Below, piece by piece: positions 6,218-13,373 of a stretch of 15,860 nucleotides of DNA. The position numbers were made by a program, and so were the translations under genes. The notes under the pieces are model-generated. The model was not told the origin of the DNA and did not search any database. It worked only from the letters and a program-made list of their open reading frames with translations. Origin of the DNA: JALQXV01 sp964540445 (GTDB lineage Bacteria > Patescibacteriota > Saccharimonadia > Saccharimonadales > 2-12-FULL-41-12); assembly GCA_964540445.1 (NCBI GenBank), contig CAZIMF010000018.1:1-15860 (forward strand), read 5' to 3'. Position 1 is the first letter of the stretch. Every line of letters starts with the position of its first letter.

Positions 6218-8005
6218 TTAGTCTTCTAAAAATCCACCAGATTGATGTTGCCATAACTCCGAAAAGACACCCCCATGCACGATGAGCTGGGAGTGTGAAC
6301 CCTGCTCTATGATTTGACCATTGTTAAGAACCACGATTTCATCCATTTTCTGAACCGTACTTAATCGGTGAGCAATCACAATGGCGGTTTTATTTTCCAT
6401 TAACTTCCATAGGGCATCTTGGATTAGCTTTTCGGATTCGGAGTCTAGGGCGCTGGTGGCTTCGTCGAGCAGTAAAATCGGTGCATCTTTTAGCATAGCC
6501 CGGGCAATCGCGACACGTTGGCGTTGACCACCGGATAGCTTGACACCGCGTTCGCCAACAAGCGTATCGTAGCCTTTTGGTAAGTCCTTAATAAACTCGT
6601 GGGCGTGGGCAAGTTCGGCCGCCCGGATTATTTCATCCTGGGTGGCATCGGGTTTACCGTAACTAATATTTTCTGCCAAAGAACGGTGGAATAGTAATGG
6701 TTCTTGTGGCACGTACGCAATATTCTTTCGAAGATCATCCTGGGTAGTCTCGGCAATATTTTGACCATCAATAGTAATACTGCCTTCATCGATGTCCATA
6801 AAACGCAGCACCAGCTTAGTCAGGGTTGTTTTACCCGAGCCGGAGCGCCCAACCATGCCTATTTTTGTTCCTGGTTTAATCTCTAGATTCAAATTATTGA
6901 AGAGTGCATCATCGCCAGACTCAGGATGTGAAAAACTCATATTATTAAAATTAATCTGAGCAGAAGACACATTGAGTAGCTTTGGTTTAGCTGGCTCTTT
7001 AATAGTCGCTTGAGTATGTAGCGTAGTAATAGCATCTTGAGCATCACCAATCGCGCGGTTGTAGTTACGAAGAGCCGTAGAACTAAGCTCCCACAGTCGT
7101 TCAGTCATTTCACCGGTGTACGCAAGCAATAAGAACACAAGCCCGATTTCGGCCTGATGGTTTACCACGGCAATAATTGCGACAACTAATGCCAAAACAG
7201 CAACACTCGTGGTAATTGACGACGATACAATATCACGCTTAGTCGAAGCCCACATTACGTCAACATCACGGAGTCGGGATTCTTCAGTCGCCTTTTTAAA
7301 GCGTTTATGTTCGTACGCTGCCGAAGAAAAACTTTTAATCGCCATAACATTCGTAATAGCGTCTGCCAGATAACCAGTAACTTTATTTTGGGCATTAGCC
7401 GACAGGCCAGCAAGCTGGCGTACATTACGACTTAACGCGACCGCAAAAGCAATAAAAATAATCGAGAACAGTATTAGTGCCCACACAAAGGCAGGGGCTT
7501 TGGGATACAAAATTACTCCAATAAATACAAACGCCACAATTAGGTTGTAAAGCTGGAACACAAAGGTATCTTGGAGTCTAATATACGATCCAACCAGCTT
7601 ACTGGTTTGCGAAACAAGTGAACCGCCAAAGTTATTGGAATGAAAGTCTGAGCCAAGCCACATAAACTTATCAAACATTTTTCGGTTAAGGTCTCGTTCT
7701 ACGTAACCCTGCAATTTCCAAATTAAGTAAATTACAATTCTCCAGGCAATAATACCGCCCGCAATCGTTACGAGTGCATAAAGAACAATGTTGCCCCCAA
7801 AGCTACCCCAGACGTCGTGTTTAGTAAAGTCACCATCACTGAGGCGTTGAATAATGTGCGCACCAATAAGTGGTGGCAATAGACGTAGGGTAATAGTGGC
7901 AATCGGAACCATAATTAATAGACCGAGAACATACTTCGGATACTTCCAGGCTGACTGCCAGAAAAGCTTCAATATTTTAATTGTCGAATTAGTTTGTTTT
8001 TTCAT
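6218..8005 (-). CDS. ABC transporter, fused permease and ATPase (ABCB/MsbA-type exporter)
   Basis: This 595-residue half-transporter has an N-terminal transmembrane domain (about residues 20-330; clear helices near 24-48, 70-93, 147-167, 173-190 and 263-283) and a C-terminal ATPase (about 348-585). In the ATPase I see Walker A GRSGSGKT at 386-393, the Q-loop glutamine Q434 in YVPQE, the signature LSGGQ at 490-494, Walker B with D514 and E515 in ILLLDEATSALD, and the H-loop histidine H546 in IAHRLSTV. All catalytic residues are present, so it should act as an ATP-driven exporter, most likely a homodimer, because no second half-transporter is nearby. The substrate (lipid, peptide or drug) cannot be deduced. 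The start has a strong Shine-Dalgarno region at 8013-8022, which can pair with upstream CCUCC. A long leader precedes it, which suggests regulated translation. Confidence 0.96.
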   Translation of the reverse strand: MKKQTNSTIKILKLFWQSAWKYPKYVLGLLIMVPIATITLRLLPPLIGAHIIQRLSDGDFTKHDVWGSFGGNIVLYALVTIAGGIIAWRIVIYLIWKLQGYVERDLNRKMFDKFMWLGSDFHSNNFGGSLVSQTSKLVGSYIRLQDTFVFQLYNLIVAFVFIGVILYPKAPAFVWALILFSIIFIAFAVALSRNVRQLAGLSANAQNKVTGYLADAITNVMAIKSFSSAAYEHKRFKKATEESRLRDVDVMWASTKRDIVSSSITTSVAVLALVVAIIAVVNHQAEIGLVFLLLAYTGEMTERLWELSSTALRNYNRAIGDAQDAITTLHTQATIKEPAKPKLLNVSSAQINFNNMSFSHPESGDDALFNNLNLEIKPGTKIGMVGRSGSGKTTLTKLVLRFMDIDEGSITIDGQNIAETTQDDLRKNIAYVPQEPLLFHRSLAENISYGKPDATQDEIIRAAELAHAHEFIKDLPKGYDTLVGERGVKLSGGQRQRVAIARAMLKDAPILLLDEATSALDSESEKLIQDALWKLMENKTAIVIAHRLSTVQKMDEIVVLNNGQIIEQGSHSQLIVHGGVFSELWQHQSGGFLED

Positions 8006-8158
8006 GGAGAGACCTTCCTCCTAAGGGAGGTCGTACAGGTTAGTGGATTTTAAGGAGTTTTAGTTTGTTGTAAGAGAATTGAAAAGGGTCGAAACTGCGG
8101 TTCGTGTCATTATTCCCATGCTTTTGTACGGCCCTTTCCTTGATTTTTATTGAACTTA
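8006..8158 (-). promoter_or_regulatory. Structured mRNA leader of the exporter gene, candidate translational attenuator
   Basis: Transcription from the promoter at 8165-8193 gives a leader of about 150 bases. The Shine-Dalgarno region AGGAGGAAGG (8022-8013) can form a 5-bp hairpin, CCUCC-CUUA-GGAGG (8030-8017), or an alternative stem of GACCU (8032-8028) with AGGUC (8015-8011). A second anti-Shine-Dalgarno segment, ACUCCU (8058-8053), lies directly after the stop of a 19-codon leader ORF (8119-8060). GGAAAGGG and CCCUUUUC further upstream can also pair. This layout resembles leader-peptide translational attenuation; the pairing is seen by eye, the mechanism is inferred. Confidence 0.45.
8060..8119 (-). 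CDS. Possible leader peptide of 19 codons upstream of the exporter gene
   Basis: Within the leader an ATG at 8119 opens MGIMTRTAVSTLFNSLTTN followed by TAA at 8062-8060; a second in-frame ATG gives MTRTAVSTLFNSLTTN. The peptide is rich in threonine and serine. No strong ribosome site is seen (AAGG about 13 bases upstream of the first ATG). Its stop codon is 1-2 bases before the distal anti-Shine-Dalgarno segment, so a ribosome stalled near its end would cover that segment. An ORF of this size can arise by chance, so it stays tentative. Confidence 0.3.
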   Translation of the reverse strand: MGIMTRTAVSTLFNSLTTN

Positions 8159-8164
8159 AGATAC

Positions 8165-8193
8165 ATTATACCACACTTGTCAATATCTTGCAA
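8165..8193 (-). promoter_or_regulatory. Promoter of the exporter gene
   Basis: On the minus strand TTGCAA (8193-8188) and TATAAT (8170-8165) are separated by exactly 17 bases, and TG precedes the -10 by one base (TGgTATAAT). This is the best-formed promoter in the window. Transcription should start near 8158. Confidence 0.75.
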
Positions 8194-8375
8194 ATAGTTT
8201 ATAACAATATGTCTAGTAATACGTCTTGGAGGCTGTCGAGACATAGGTATCTTAGGTATCTAAAGTAGTGCTATAGTTCGACTTCATTAAATTTTCATGA
8301 AACGCAGATATAGTACGCAGGAGTACGTACATGAAGCAATATTGCATGTGATTCAATCTGTTACGTGGCTCAATC
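8194..8375. other. Intergenic region between divergent exporter and trhO units: repeats and dyads
   Basis: The whole gene-free stretch is 8006-8392. Its left part is the exporter leader and promoter and its right end is the trhO promoter. Between them I see no credible coding frame or structural RNA. It holds a tandem 9-base repeat, TAGGTATCT twice, at 8244-8252 and 8253-8261; a small dyad TGTC-GA-GACA at 8234-8243; repeated AGTACG around 8312-8327; and a perfect 10-base palindrome, GCAATATTGC, at 8336-8345, flanked by ACAT and ATGT. These are candidate protein-binding sites for either direction; none matches a regulator site that I can name. Confidence 0.5.
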
Positions 8376-8380
8376 TGTTA
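8353..8380 (+). repeat. Direct repeat TCAATCTGTTA, 17-base period, overlapping the trhO -10
   Basis: TCAATCTGTTA occurs at 8353-8363 and again at 8370-8380. The second copy supplies the TG extension and first bases of the trhO -10 element, and the first copy covers the -35 position. The 17-base period is about one and a half helical turns. It may be an activator site or a small duplication. Confidence 0.6.
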
Positions 8381-8384
8381 TAAT
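8376..8384 (+). promoter_or_regulatory. Extended -10 promoter of the trhO-uvrC-secG operon, near-leaderless
   Basis: TG at 8376-8377, one base, then TATAAT at 8379-8384. The trhO ATG at 8393 begins 8 bases after the hexamer, so the transcript would have a 0-2 base leader. No Shine-Dalgarno sequence precedes the ATG. No good -35 is seen. It is the only promoter that I find for the seven-gene unit reaching 15152. Confidence 0.7.
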
Positions 8385-8392
8385 AGACGTAA

Positions 8393-9277
8393 ATGAACAA
8401 GGTGATTCTGTATTATAAATTCACGCCGGTGGCCGATCCGGCAATGACCATGCGCTGGCAGCGCGAGGTCTGCACGCGCCTTAATCTTAAAGGCCGCATT
8501 ATTATTAGCAAACATGGCATTAATGGCACGCTTGGCGGTGACATAAAAAGCTTGCGGCAGTATAAGGCCGAGATGAATCGTTCGGTTATTTTTAAAGGTA
8601 TTACATATAAGTGGAGCGATGGCAACGGTGAAGAATTCCCGCGACTGAGCGTTAGAGTAAAAGCCGAACTAGTAGCGTTTGATCGGCCCGATGAAATTGA
8701 AGTCGATGAAACCGGTGTTAAGGGCGGCGGCACGCATCTTAAGCCAGAACAGCTGCACAAATTGGTTGAAGAACGTGGTGACGACGTGGTGTTTTTTGAC
8801 GGACGCAATGCCTTTGAGGCAGCCGTTGGCAAGTTTAAAAATGCCGTTGTGCCTGATACCCGGACAACTCGTGACTTTATTACCGAACTCGAAAGCGGGA
8901 AGTATGACGATATTAAAGATAAGCCGGTGGTTACCTACTGCACAGGTGGAATCCGCTGCGAAGCGCTGAGTGTACTTATGAAAAACCGTGGCTTTGAAGA
9001 CGTCTACCAAATCGATGGCGGTATTGTAAAATACGGCGAAAAATACGGTGACGAAGGCTTGTGGGAAGGTTCGTTATATATTTTTGATGACCGAATGAGC
9101 CGTAACTTTTCGGACAACCCTAAAGTAATCGGGGTCTGCGTGCACTGCAAAGGCAATACCAGCAACTACGAGAACTGCGCCGAGGTATCGTGCAACCGTC
9201 TTGTACTAATTTGTGCAAACTGCATCGACAACAAAACCCTGTGCGACGCGCCAACCCACCAAACATCGAGGGTTTAA
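8393..9277 (+). CDS. trhO: tRNA U34 hydroxylase TrhO (rhodanese-domain, UPF0176/YceA family)
   Basis: TrhO converts uridine 34 in certain tRNA anticodons to 5-hydroxyuridine using molecular oxygen, which aids wobble decoding. The 294-residue protein shows the family order: an N-terminal acylphosphatase-like alpha/beta domain (about 1-95; YYKFTPVADP, HGINGTLGG, KWSDG), a rhodanese domain (about 115-225) with catalytic C183 in the loop CTGGIRCE, and a C-terminal cysteine-rich region (C249, C252, C262, C267, C274, C277, C284) that probably binds zinc. FDGRNAFEAAVGKFKNAV and QIDGGIVKYGE are typical of the family. The start is supported by the promoter 8 bases upstream and the canonical N-terminus. 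It is the first gene of a rightward operon, with uvrC 28 bases downstream. Confidence 0.94.
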   Translation: MNKVILYYKFTPVADPAMTMRWQREVCTRLNLKGRIIISKHGINGTLGGDIKSLRQYKAEMNRSVIFKGITYKWSDGNGEEFPRLSVRVKAELVAFDRPDEIEVDETGVKGGGTHLKPEQLHKLVEERGDDVVFFDGRNAFEAAVGKFKNAVVPDTRTTRDFITELESGKYDDIKDKPVVTYCTGGIRCEALSVLMKNRGFEDVYQIDGGIVKYGEKYGDEGLWEGSLYIFDDRMSRNFSDNPKVIGVCVHCKGNTSNYENCAEVSCNRLVLICANCIDNKTLCDAPTHQTSRV

Positions 9278-9305
9278 AGATGGTCCACGTTATGATGGAG
9301 CTGTT

Positions 9306-10763
9306 ATGAACGCACAGCTTGAGGAAAAATTAAAGGAACTGCCGACGAGCCCGGGTGTCTATTTTCATAAAGACGTGAAGGGTGAGGTTATTTATGTTGG
9401 TAAGGCGGCTAATTTGCGAAACCGGGTGCGGCATTATTTTCAAAAAAGCCGGGCGCGGGATCCAAAAACCGATGCGTTGGTACAGGAGATTGTTGATACT
9501 GACTGGTTAGTGCTTGAAACAGAGCTAGACGCCCTCTTTGTAGAAGCCGAAATGGTACGGCGCTACATGCCGCGGTTTAATATTTTGCTTCGTGACGACA
9601 AAAGTTTTACTTATGTTCGGATTGATATTAAGAGCGATCACCCAACGGTTACCTATACCCGACGGCCGCTCGATGACAAGGCGGAGTACTTTGGCCCGTA
9701 TGTTAGTAAACTTGGCATTGCTACGGCTCTTAAACATCTTCGAAAAGTGTTTCCTTATTCAACTCATACTCCAACCAATACGCCAAAACGGGCGTGTTTG
9801 CAGGCACAGATGGGCTTGTGTCCGGGCCTGGAGTGCGGCATGACGAGCCTCGAAGACTACCGCCGCAACTTACGCCAATTAATGATGTATATCCGCGGCA
9901 GCCGCAAAAAGCTAATCAGCGACCTAGAAAAATCGATGAACCAGGCAGCCAAAGCGCAGCAGTATGAAGAAGCAGCCAAATATCGTAACCAATTGCACGG
10001 ACTGAAATCCCTCGAAAAACAAATTATTTTTGGTGACCGCGAACTGCACGACATTAGCAAAGACAACGGGTTGACTCGTTTAGCAGAAATATTACAGCTC
10101 GAAGCCTCGCCGCGGCGCATAGAAGGGTTCGATATTAGCCATATGAGTGGCACTGACAATGTTGCCAGCATGGTGGTATTTAATGGCGGCGTTCCGGATA
10201 AGAGTCAGTACCGAAAATTTAAAATGCGCCTGGCCGGCAATAATGACTTTGGGCATATGAGCGAAGCTATTAGTCGGCGTTTGAGCAAGAAAAACATACG
10301 GCAATGGGGAACGCCCGACTTACTATTAATTGACGGCGGCAAAGGGCAGGTAAGTGCGGCTTACGCTGCTATGCATGCCTGTGGCCATGCTATCCCCATG
10401 ATCGGCTTAGCCAAGCGATATGAAGAAATTATTTTACCTGAGATTGATGCTAAAGATCCATCAAAAATTACCAACTTTAATGTAATTGTGTTGTCTCACA
10501 GCGATGATGCACTGAAGTTGTTGATGCGAATTCGTGACGAAAGCCATCGGTTTGCTGTGAGTTACCACAGTGTTCTTAAGCGGGCTCGCCAGAACGTTAA
10601 TGCTCTTGAGGAAATTTCTGGTATTGGTCCTCAGTCCCGTAAAATGTTGCAACGCCACTTTGGCAGCACAAAAGGCATATTCGAAGCCAGCGAAACGGAT
10701 ATAGCCGGGGTAGTTGGTCCCGCAAAAGCTAAAATAATTGTGAAGCATCGTCCAGAGCGTTAG
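9306..10763 (+). CDS. uvrC: UvrC, excinuclease ABC subunit C, internally shortened
   Basis: UvrC makes the two incisions of nucleotide excision repair after UvrA and UvrB mark the lesion. The longest frame begins inside trhO, but ATG 9306 has GGAG 6 bases upstream and gives the family N-terminus. At 485 residues it is much shorter than the usual 600 or so. Domains: GIY-YIG nuclease (about 13-95; GVYF, VIYVGKAANLRNR), UVR/UvrB-binding motif (about 203-238; QYEEAAKYRNQL), RNase H-type nuclease (about 270-420) with the four expected catalytic residues D276, D314, D343 and H414, and C-terminal helix-hairpin-helix (about 432-482; ISGIGPQSRKML). The roughly 120 residues normally between UVR motif and nuclease core are missing. 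The Fe-S cysteine motif is degenerate: C164, C172 and C177 remain, the first cysteine is absent. The reading frame is clean throughout, so this is not a sequencing frameshift. Confidence 0.95.
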   Translation: MNAQLEEKLKELPTSPGVYFHKDVKGEVIYVGKAANLRNRVRHYFQKSRARDPKTDALVQEIVDTDWLVLETELDALFVEAEMVRRYMPRFNILLRDDKSFTYVRIDIKSDHPTVTYTRRPLDDKAEYFGPYVSKLGIATALKHLRKVFPYSTHTPTNTPKRACLQAQMGLCPGLECGMTSLEDYRRNLRQLMMYIRGSRKKLISDLEKSMNQAAKAQQYEEAAKYRNQLHGLKSLEKQIIFGDRELHDISKDNGLTRLAEILQLEASPRRIEGFDISHMSGTDNVASMVVFNGGVPDKSQYRKFKMRLAGNNDFGHMSEAISRRLSKKNIRQWGTPDLLLIDGGKGQVSAAYAAMHACGHAIPMIGLAKRYEEIILPEIDAKDPSKITNFNVIVLSHSDDALKLLMRIRDESHRFAVSYHSVLKRARQNVNALEEISGIGPQSRKMLQRHFGSTKGIFEASETDIAGVVGPAKAKIIVKHRPER

Positions 10764-10774
10764 AGTAATAGCTG

Positions 10775-11500
10775 ATGAATATATTTTTTGTGCTTAAAAT
10801 GCTTGGTGTCGGACTGATTATCGGCACGGCTTTGTTGGCCATGAGTTTACTCGAGCTCTATACACAGCTTGCTCGATACAAAACCTACTGGGAGCGAAAT
10901 AATGAAAAATCAGCTCAGGACGGCGAGATTTTATACATTGCTCTGGGCGATTCAACAGCGCAGGGTATCGGTGCTTCGCACCCTGACAAAGGCTATACCA
11001 GTATTATTCGTAAAAAATTAGCTGAGCGAGAAAAGAAACCGGTTCGACTGGTAAACCTAAGCAAAAGTGGAGCCACTATCAAAGATGTGCTGGCCGCACA
11101 GTTACCAGCCATGAAAAAACTTGGTGTTAGTGAAAGGACCGTCGTTACCATCGAAATCGGAGCAAACGATATTCTGGTATTTAACCCTAAAATGTTTGAG
11201 TCTGAGATGGATGAACTTATGGGCAAGTTACCGCCACAAACGGTTATGAGTGATATTCCAACGTTTAAACAAAGTCGTTTTAACAGCCGTGAACCCGATG
11301 TATTACAAGCGAACGAAATTATGTACAAACTGGCCACAAAACACGGGCTACAATTAGCACCACTGCATGCTCGTATGCTGCAACGTAATGGCATAAGAAA
11401 CTTTGCTGCCGACTTGTTTCATCCATCCAACGCTGCCTACAGCCGAAACTGGGCGCCAGTATTCCTAGAGCAGATTCCTACCCCGCGTAAAGGTTTTTAA
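10775..11500 (+). CDS. Membrane-anchored SGNH/GDSL hydrolase
   Basis: SGNH hydrolases are serine esterases, lipases or carbohydrate deacetylases. This 241-residue protein has one hydrophobic segment at about residues 5-26, so the catalytic domain is probably anchored outside the membrane. The blocks are in order: block I ALGDSTAQG with nucleophile S60, block II SKSGA with oxyanion G99, block III IGAND with N131, and block V DLFHPS with D213 and H216, giving the full Ser-Asp-His triad. The ATG at 10775 lies 11 bases after the uvrC stop; no strong Shine-Dalgarno sequence is seen, so translation may be coupled to uvrC. The substrate is unknown; cell-envelope lipid or acetylated glycan are the likeliest for an anchored member. 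Confidence 0.92.
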   Translation: MNIFFVLKMLGVGLIIGTALLAMSLLELYTQLARYKTYWERNNEKSAQDGEILYIALGDSTAQGIGASHPDKGYTSIIRKKLAEREKKPVRLVNLSKSGATIKDVLAAQLPAMKKLGVSERTVVTIEIGANDILVFNPKMFESEMDELMGKLPPQTVMSDIPTFKQSRFNSREPDVLQANEIMYKLATKHGLQLAPLHARMLQRNGIRNFAADLFHPSNAAYSRNWAPVFLEQIPTPRKGF

Positions 11501-11506
11501 TTAGTA

Positions 11507-12763
11507 ATGTCAGATAGTTTAATGCGGCAACGTGCGTTTCATCAACATAATCGCAAACAATTGCGCCAACTTTTAAATGCTAAAAAGGAATCCTCTGATT
11601 TAGTTGTTGTAACGGGCCATAGTTTTATGCAGGCTGCTTCTGACCGCGTTTTTCCGTTTGTACAAGACAGCAGCTTTTTTTATCTGACCGGCATTACGGA
11701 GCCTGAAGTTATATTGGTGCTAGACAAAGACCAGGAGTATTTAATTATTCCAGAGCGTAGTGAGGCGCGCGTTGCATTTGAAGGAGCAATTAATACCGAG
11801 CACATGAGCCGTGTTTCTGGCATCGAAACAATCATTACTGAAGTAGTGGGCTGGAAGCAACTGGGGGGACAACTCAAGACTACTAAAAGCGTAGCTACGC
11901 TACTTGCCTCCGAAAACTATATTCCGTCAATTGAAATGTTTACAAATCCTAGCCGCCAACGATTGATTGGTCGGCTGATAGAAGCCAATAAAACGTTGGA
12001 GTTTGAAGATATACGCCCCCAAGTTACATCACTAAGAATGGTAAAATCTGACTATGAGCTAGCGATGATTCGGCAGGCCATCGAAGAAACTCAGGCTTTA
12101 TTTGCTGTAATTGAGCAAAAAAGAATCAGTGCCGAATACGAGCATGAGCTGCTAGCCGAAATTACCCGTATAACTGTTAAAAAACAGCTTACTAATGCCT
12201 ATGATCCAATTATTGCCAGTGCTGCTAACGCGCTGATATTGCACTACACAAAAAATAATGCCCGTATTGATAAAACCGGAATAATGCTTTTAGATATTGG
12301 ACTTACTTATAACGGCTATGCAGCGGATATCTCGCGTACCATTTCGTATGCTCCAACCAAACGTCAGCAAGCGGTATTTGACGCAGTTCTGGCGGTGCAG
12401 CGTTATGCACTATCACTTTTAAAACCGGGCATAGTGGTAAAAGAATACGAGGCGCAGGTGCACGAATATATGGGTGTACAGCTGCAACAGCTGGGGCTGA
12501 TTAAAGCCAATGATAAAGAATCGGTTCGCAGGTTTTACCCCCATGCTATGTCACACTTTTTAGGGCTTGACGTCCACGACGTCGGTGATTATCAACAACC
12601 ATTAAAACCGGGCATGGTGCTAACAGTCGAGCCAGGTATCTATATCACAGAAGAAAAAATTGGTATTCGGCTTGAGGATGACGTGGTAATTACCGAAGAT
12701 GGCAATGAAATACTATCGGGCGCATTGCCTAAGAACTTAAGCTCTCTTACAATAGAGGCTTAA
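11507..12763 (+). CDS. pepP: Xaa-Pro aminopeptidase (M24B, aminopeptidase P family)
   Basis: This enzyme removes an N-terminal residue preceding proline from peptides. It has 418 residues, with an aminopeptidase P N-terminal domain (about 1-135) and the pita-bread M24 catalytic domain (about 180-410). All five dinuclear metal ligands are visible: D263 in LLDIGLTYNG, D274 in AADISRT, H350 in SHFLGLDVHDVG, E375 in VEPGIYI and E390 in IRLEDD. H246 (LILHYTKN) and H357 match the substrate-binding histidines. Length and motif spacing resemble E. coli PepP. There is no signal peptide, so it is cytosolic. It starts 6 bases after the hydrolase stop; no good Shine-Dalgarno sequence is seen, and M6 is an alternative start. 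With the peptide-binding protein later in the operon, it fits a peptide-use role. Confidence 0.95.
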   Translation: MSDSLMRQRAFHQHNRKQLRQLLNAKKESSDLVVVTGHSFMQAASDRVFPFVQDSSFFYLTGITEPEVILVLDKDQEYLIIPERSEARVAFEGAINTEHMSRVSGIETIITEVVGWKQLGGQLKTTKSVATLLASENYIPSIEMFTNPSRQRLIGRLIEANKTLEFEDIRPQVTSLRMVKSDYELAMIRQAIEETQALFAVIEQKRISAEYEHELLAEITRITVKKQLTNAYDPIIASAANALILHYTKNNARIDKTGIMLLDIGLTYNGYAADISRTISYAPTKRQQAVFDAVLAVQRYALSLLKPGIVVKEYEAQVHEYMGVQLQQLGLIKANDKESVRRFYPHAMSHFLGLDVHDVGDYQQPLKPGMVLTVEPGIYITEEKIGIRLEDDVVITEDGNEILSGALPKNLSSLTIEA

Positions 12764-12765
12764 TT

Positions 12766-13143
12766 ATGGAAAAATCTCGTAAAATGTCACTATCGACCCG
12801 CTTCGTGTTCCGATGGTTTGTTTCTTCGCTTGGGTTATGGATTGCGGCCGGATTAGTTGGTGATAGCATAGACTACCAAAGCCGTCTGCGGGTTATTATT
12901 GTCGCCGGATTGGTGCTGGCGATTGTTAACACTATCATTAAGCCGGTGGTAGTTCTTTTGTCGCTGCCGGCTATCTTATTTAGCCTTGGACTGTTCATGA
13001 TAGTAGTAAATGGGCTGATGGTTTTGTTAGTAAGTGTATTGTACGAGCCGCTGCATGTGAATAATCTGTGGGCAGCAATGCTTGCGGGTATGGTTGTCGG
13101 GCTGGTAAACTACTTAGTATTGACTATCCTGGAGGATGAATAA
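12766..13143 (+). CDS. Four-helix membrane protein, phage holin 4 superfamily (PF04020-like)
   Basis: This 125-residue protein has four hydrophobic helices, at about 15-32, 41-60, 63-88 and 100-120. The segment NTIIKPVVVLLSLPAILFSL followed by GLFMIVVNGLMVLLV matches the signature of the so-called phage holin family 4 (YvlD-like) proteins. Despite the name, chromosomal members are usually not phage lysis genes, and nothing else here looks viral. Its role is unknown; it may help membrane stress tolerance. It starts 2 bases after the pepP stop and its own stop abuts the secG start, so it is firmly inside the operon. Confidence 0.85.
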   Translation: MEKSRKMSLSTRFVFRWFVSSLGLWIAAGLVGDSIDYQSRLRVIIVAGLVLAIVNTIIKPVVVLLSLPAILFSLGLFMIVVNGLMVLLVSVLYEPLHVNNLWAAMLAGMVVGLVNYLVLTILEDE

Positions 13144-13359
13144 ATGAGTATTTTTGGTTATATCGCAATTGTTTCGATGATAATTATGACAATTCTAATT
13201 TTAATGCAGACTCGTGGTGCCGGTTTGGGCGCTGGTCTTGGCGGTGGCGGGGAAGTAAATACTGTGCGTCGCGGCTCCGATCAAACTATCCATCAAATTA
13301 CCATTGTCTCAGCTGTTGTCTTCTCATTGTCACTGCTACTCATTGTTCTAGAAGCGTAA
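13144..13359 (+). CDS. secG: SecG, protein translocase subunit
   Basis: SecG is the small non-essential partner of SecYE in the membrane channel for protein export. The 71-residue protein has two transmembrane helices, about 3-21 and 50-69, joined by the conserved glycine-rich cytosolic loop LMQTRGAGLGAGLGGGG and the RRGSDQTIHQITIV segment typical of SecG. The start follows the preceding stop directly (TAAATG), and GGAGG inside the upstream gene, 8 bases before the ATG, serves as its ribosome site, so translation is probably coupled. Confidence 0.93.
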   Translation: MSIFGYIAIVSMIIMTILILMQTRGAGLGAGLGGGGEVNTVRRGSDQTIHQITIVSAVVFSLSLLLIVLEA

Positions 13360-13373
13360 TAACGTGAGCCAAT

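Noticed and set aside
9213..9305. Upstream extension of uvrC inside trhO
   Set aside because: The extension adds residues unlike any UvrC N-terminus, and ATG 9306 has a ribosome site and the canonical family start.
10092..10748. Minus-strand frames within uvrC
   Set aside because: They lie opposite conserved UvrC motifs and show no recognisable domain or promoter.
12766..13143. Prophage remnant based on the holin-like gene
   Set aside because: The family is mostly chromosomal and misnamed; no other phage gene is nearby and the gene is embedded in a housekeeping operon.
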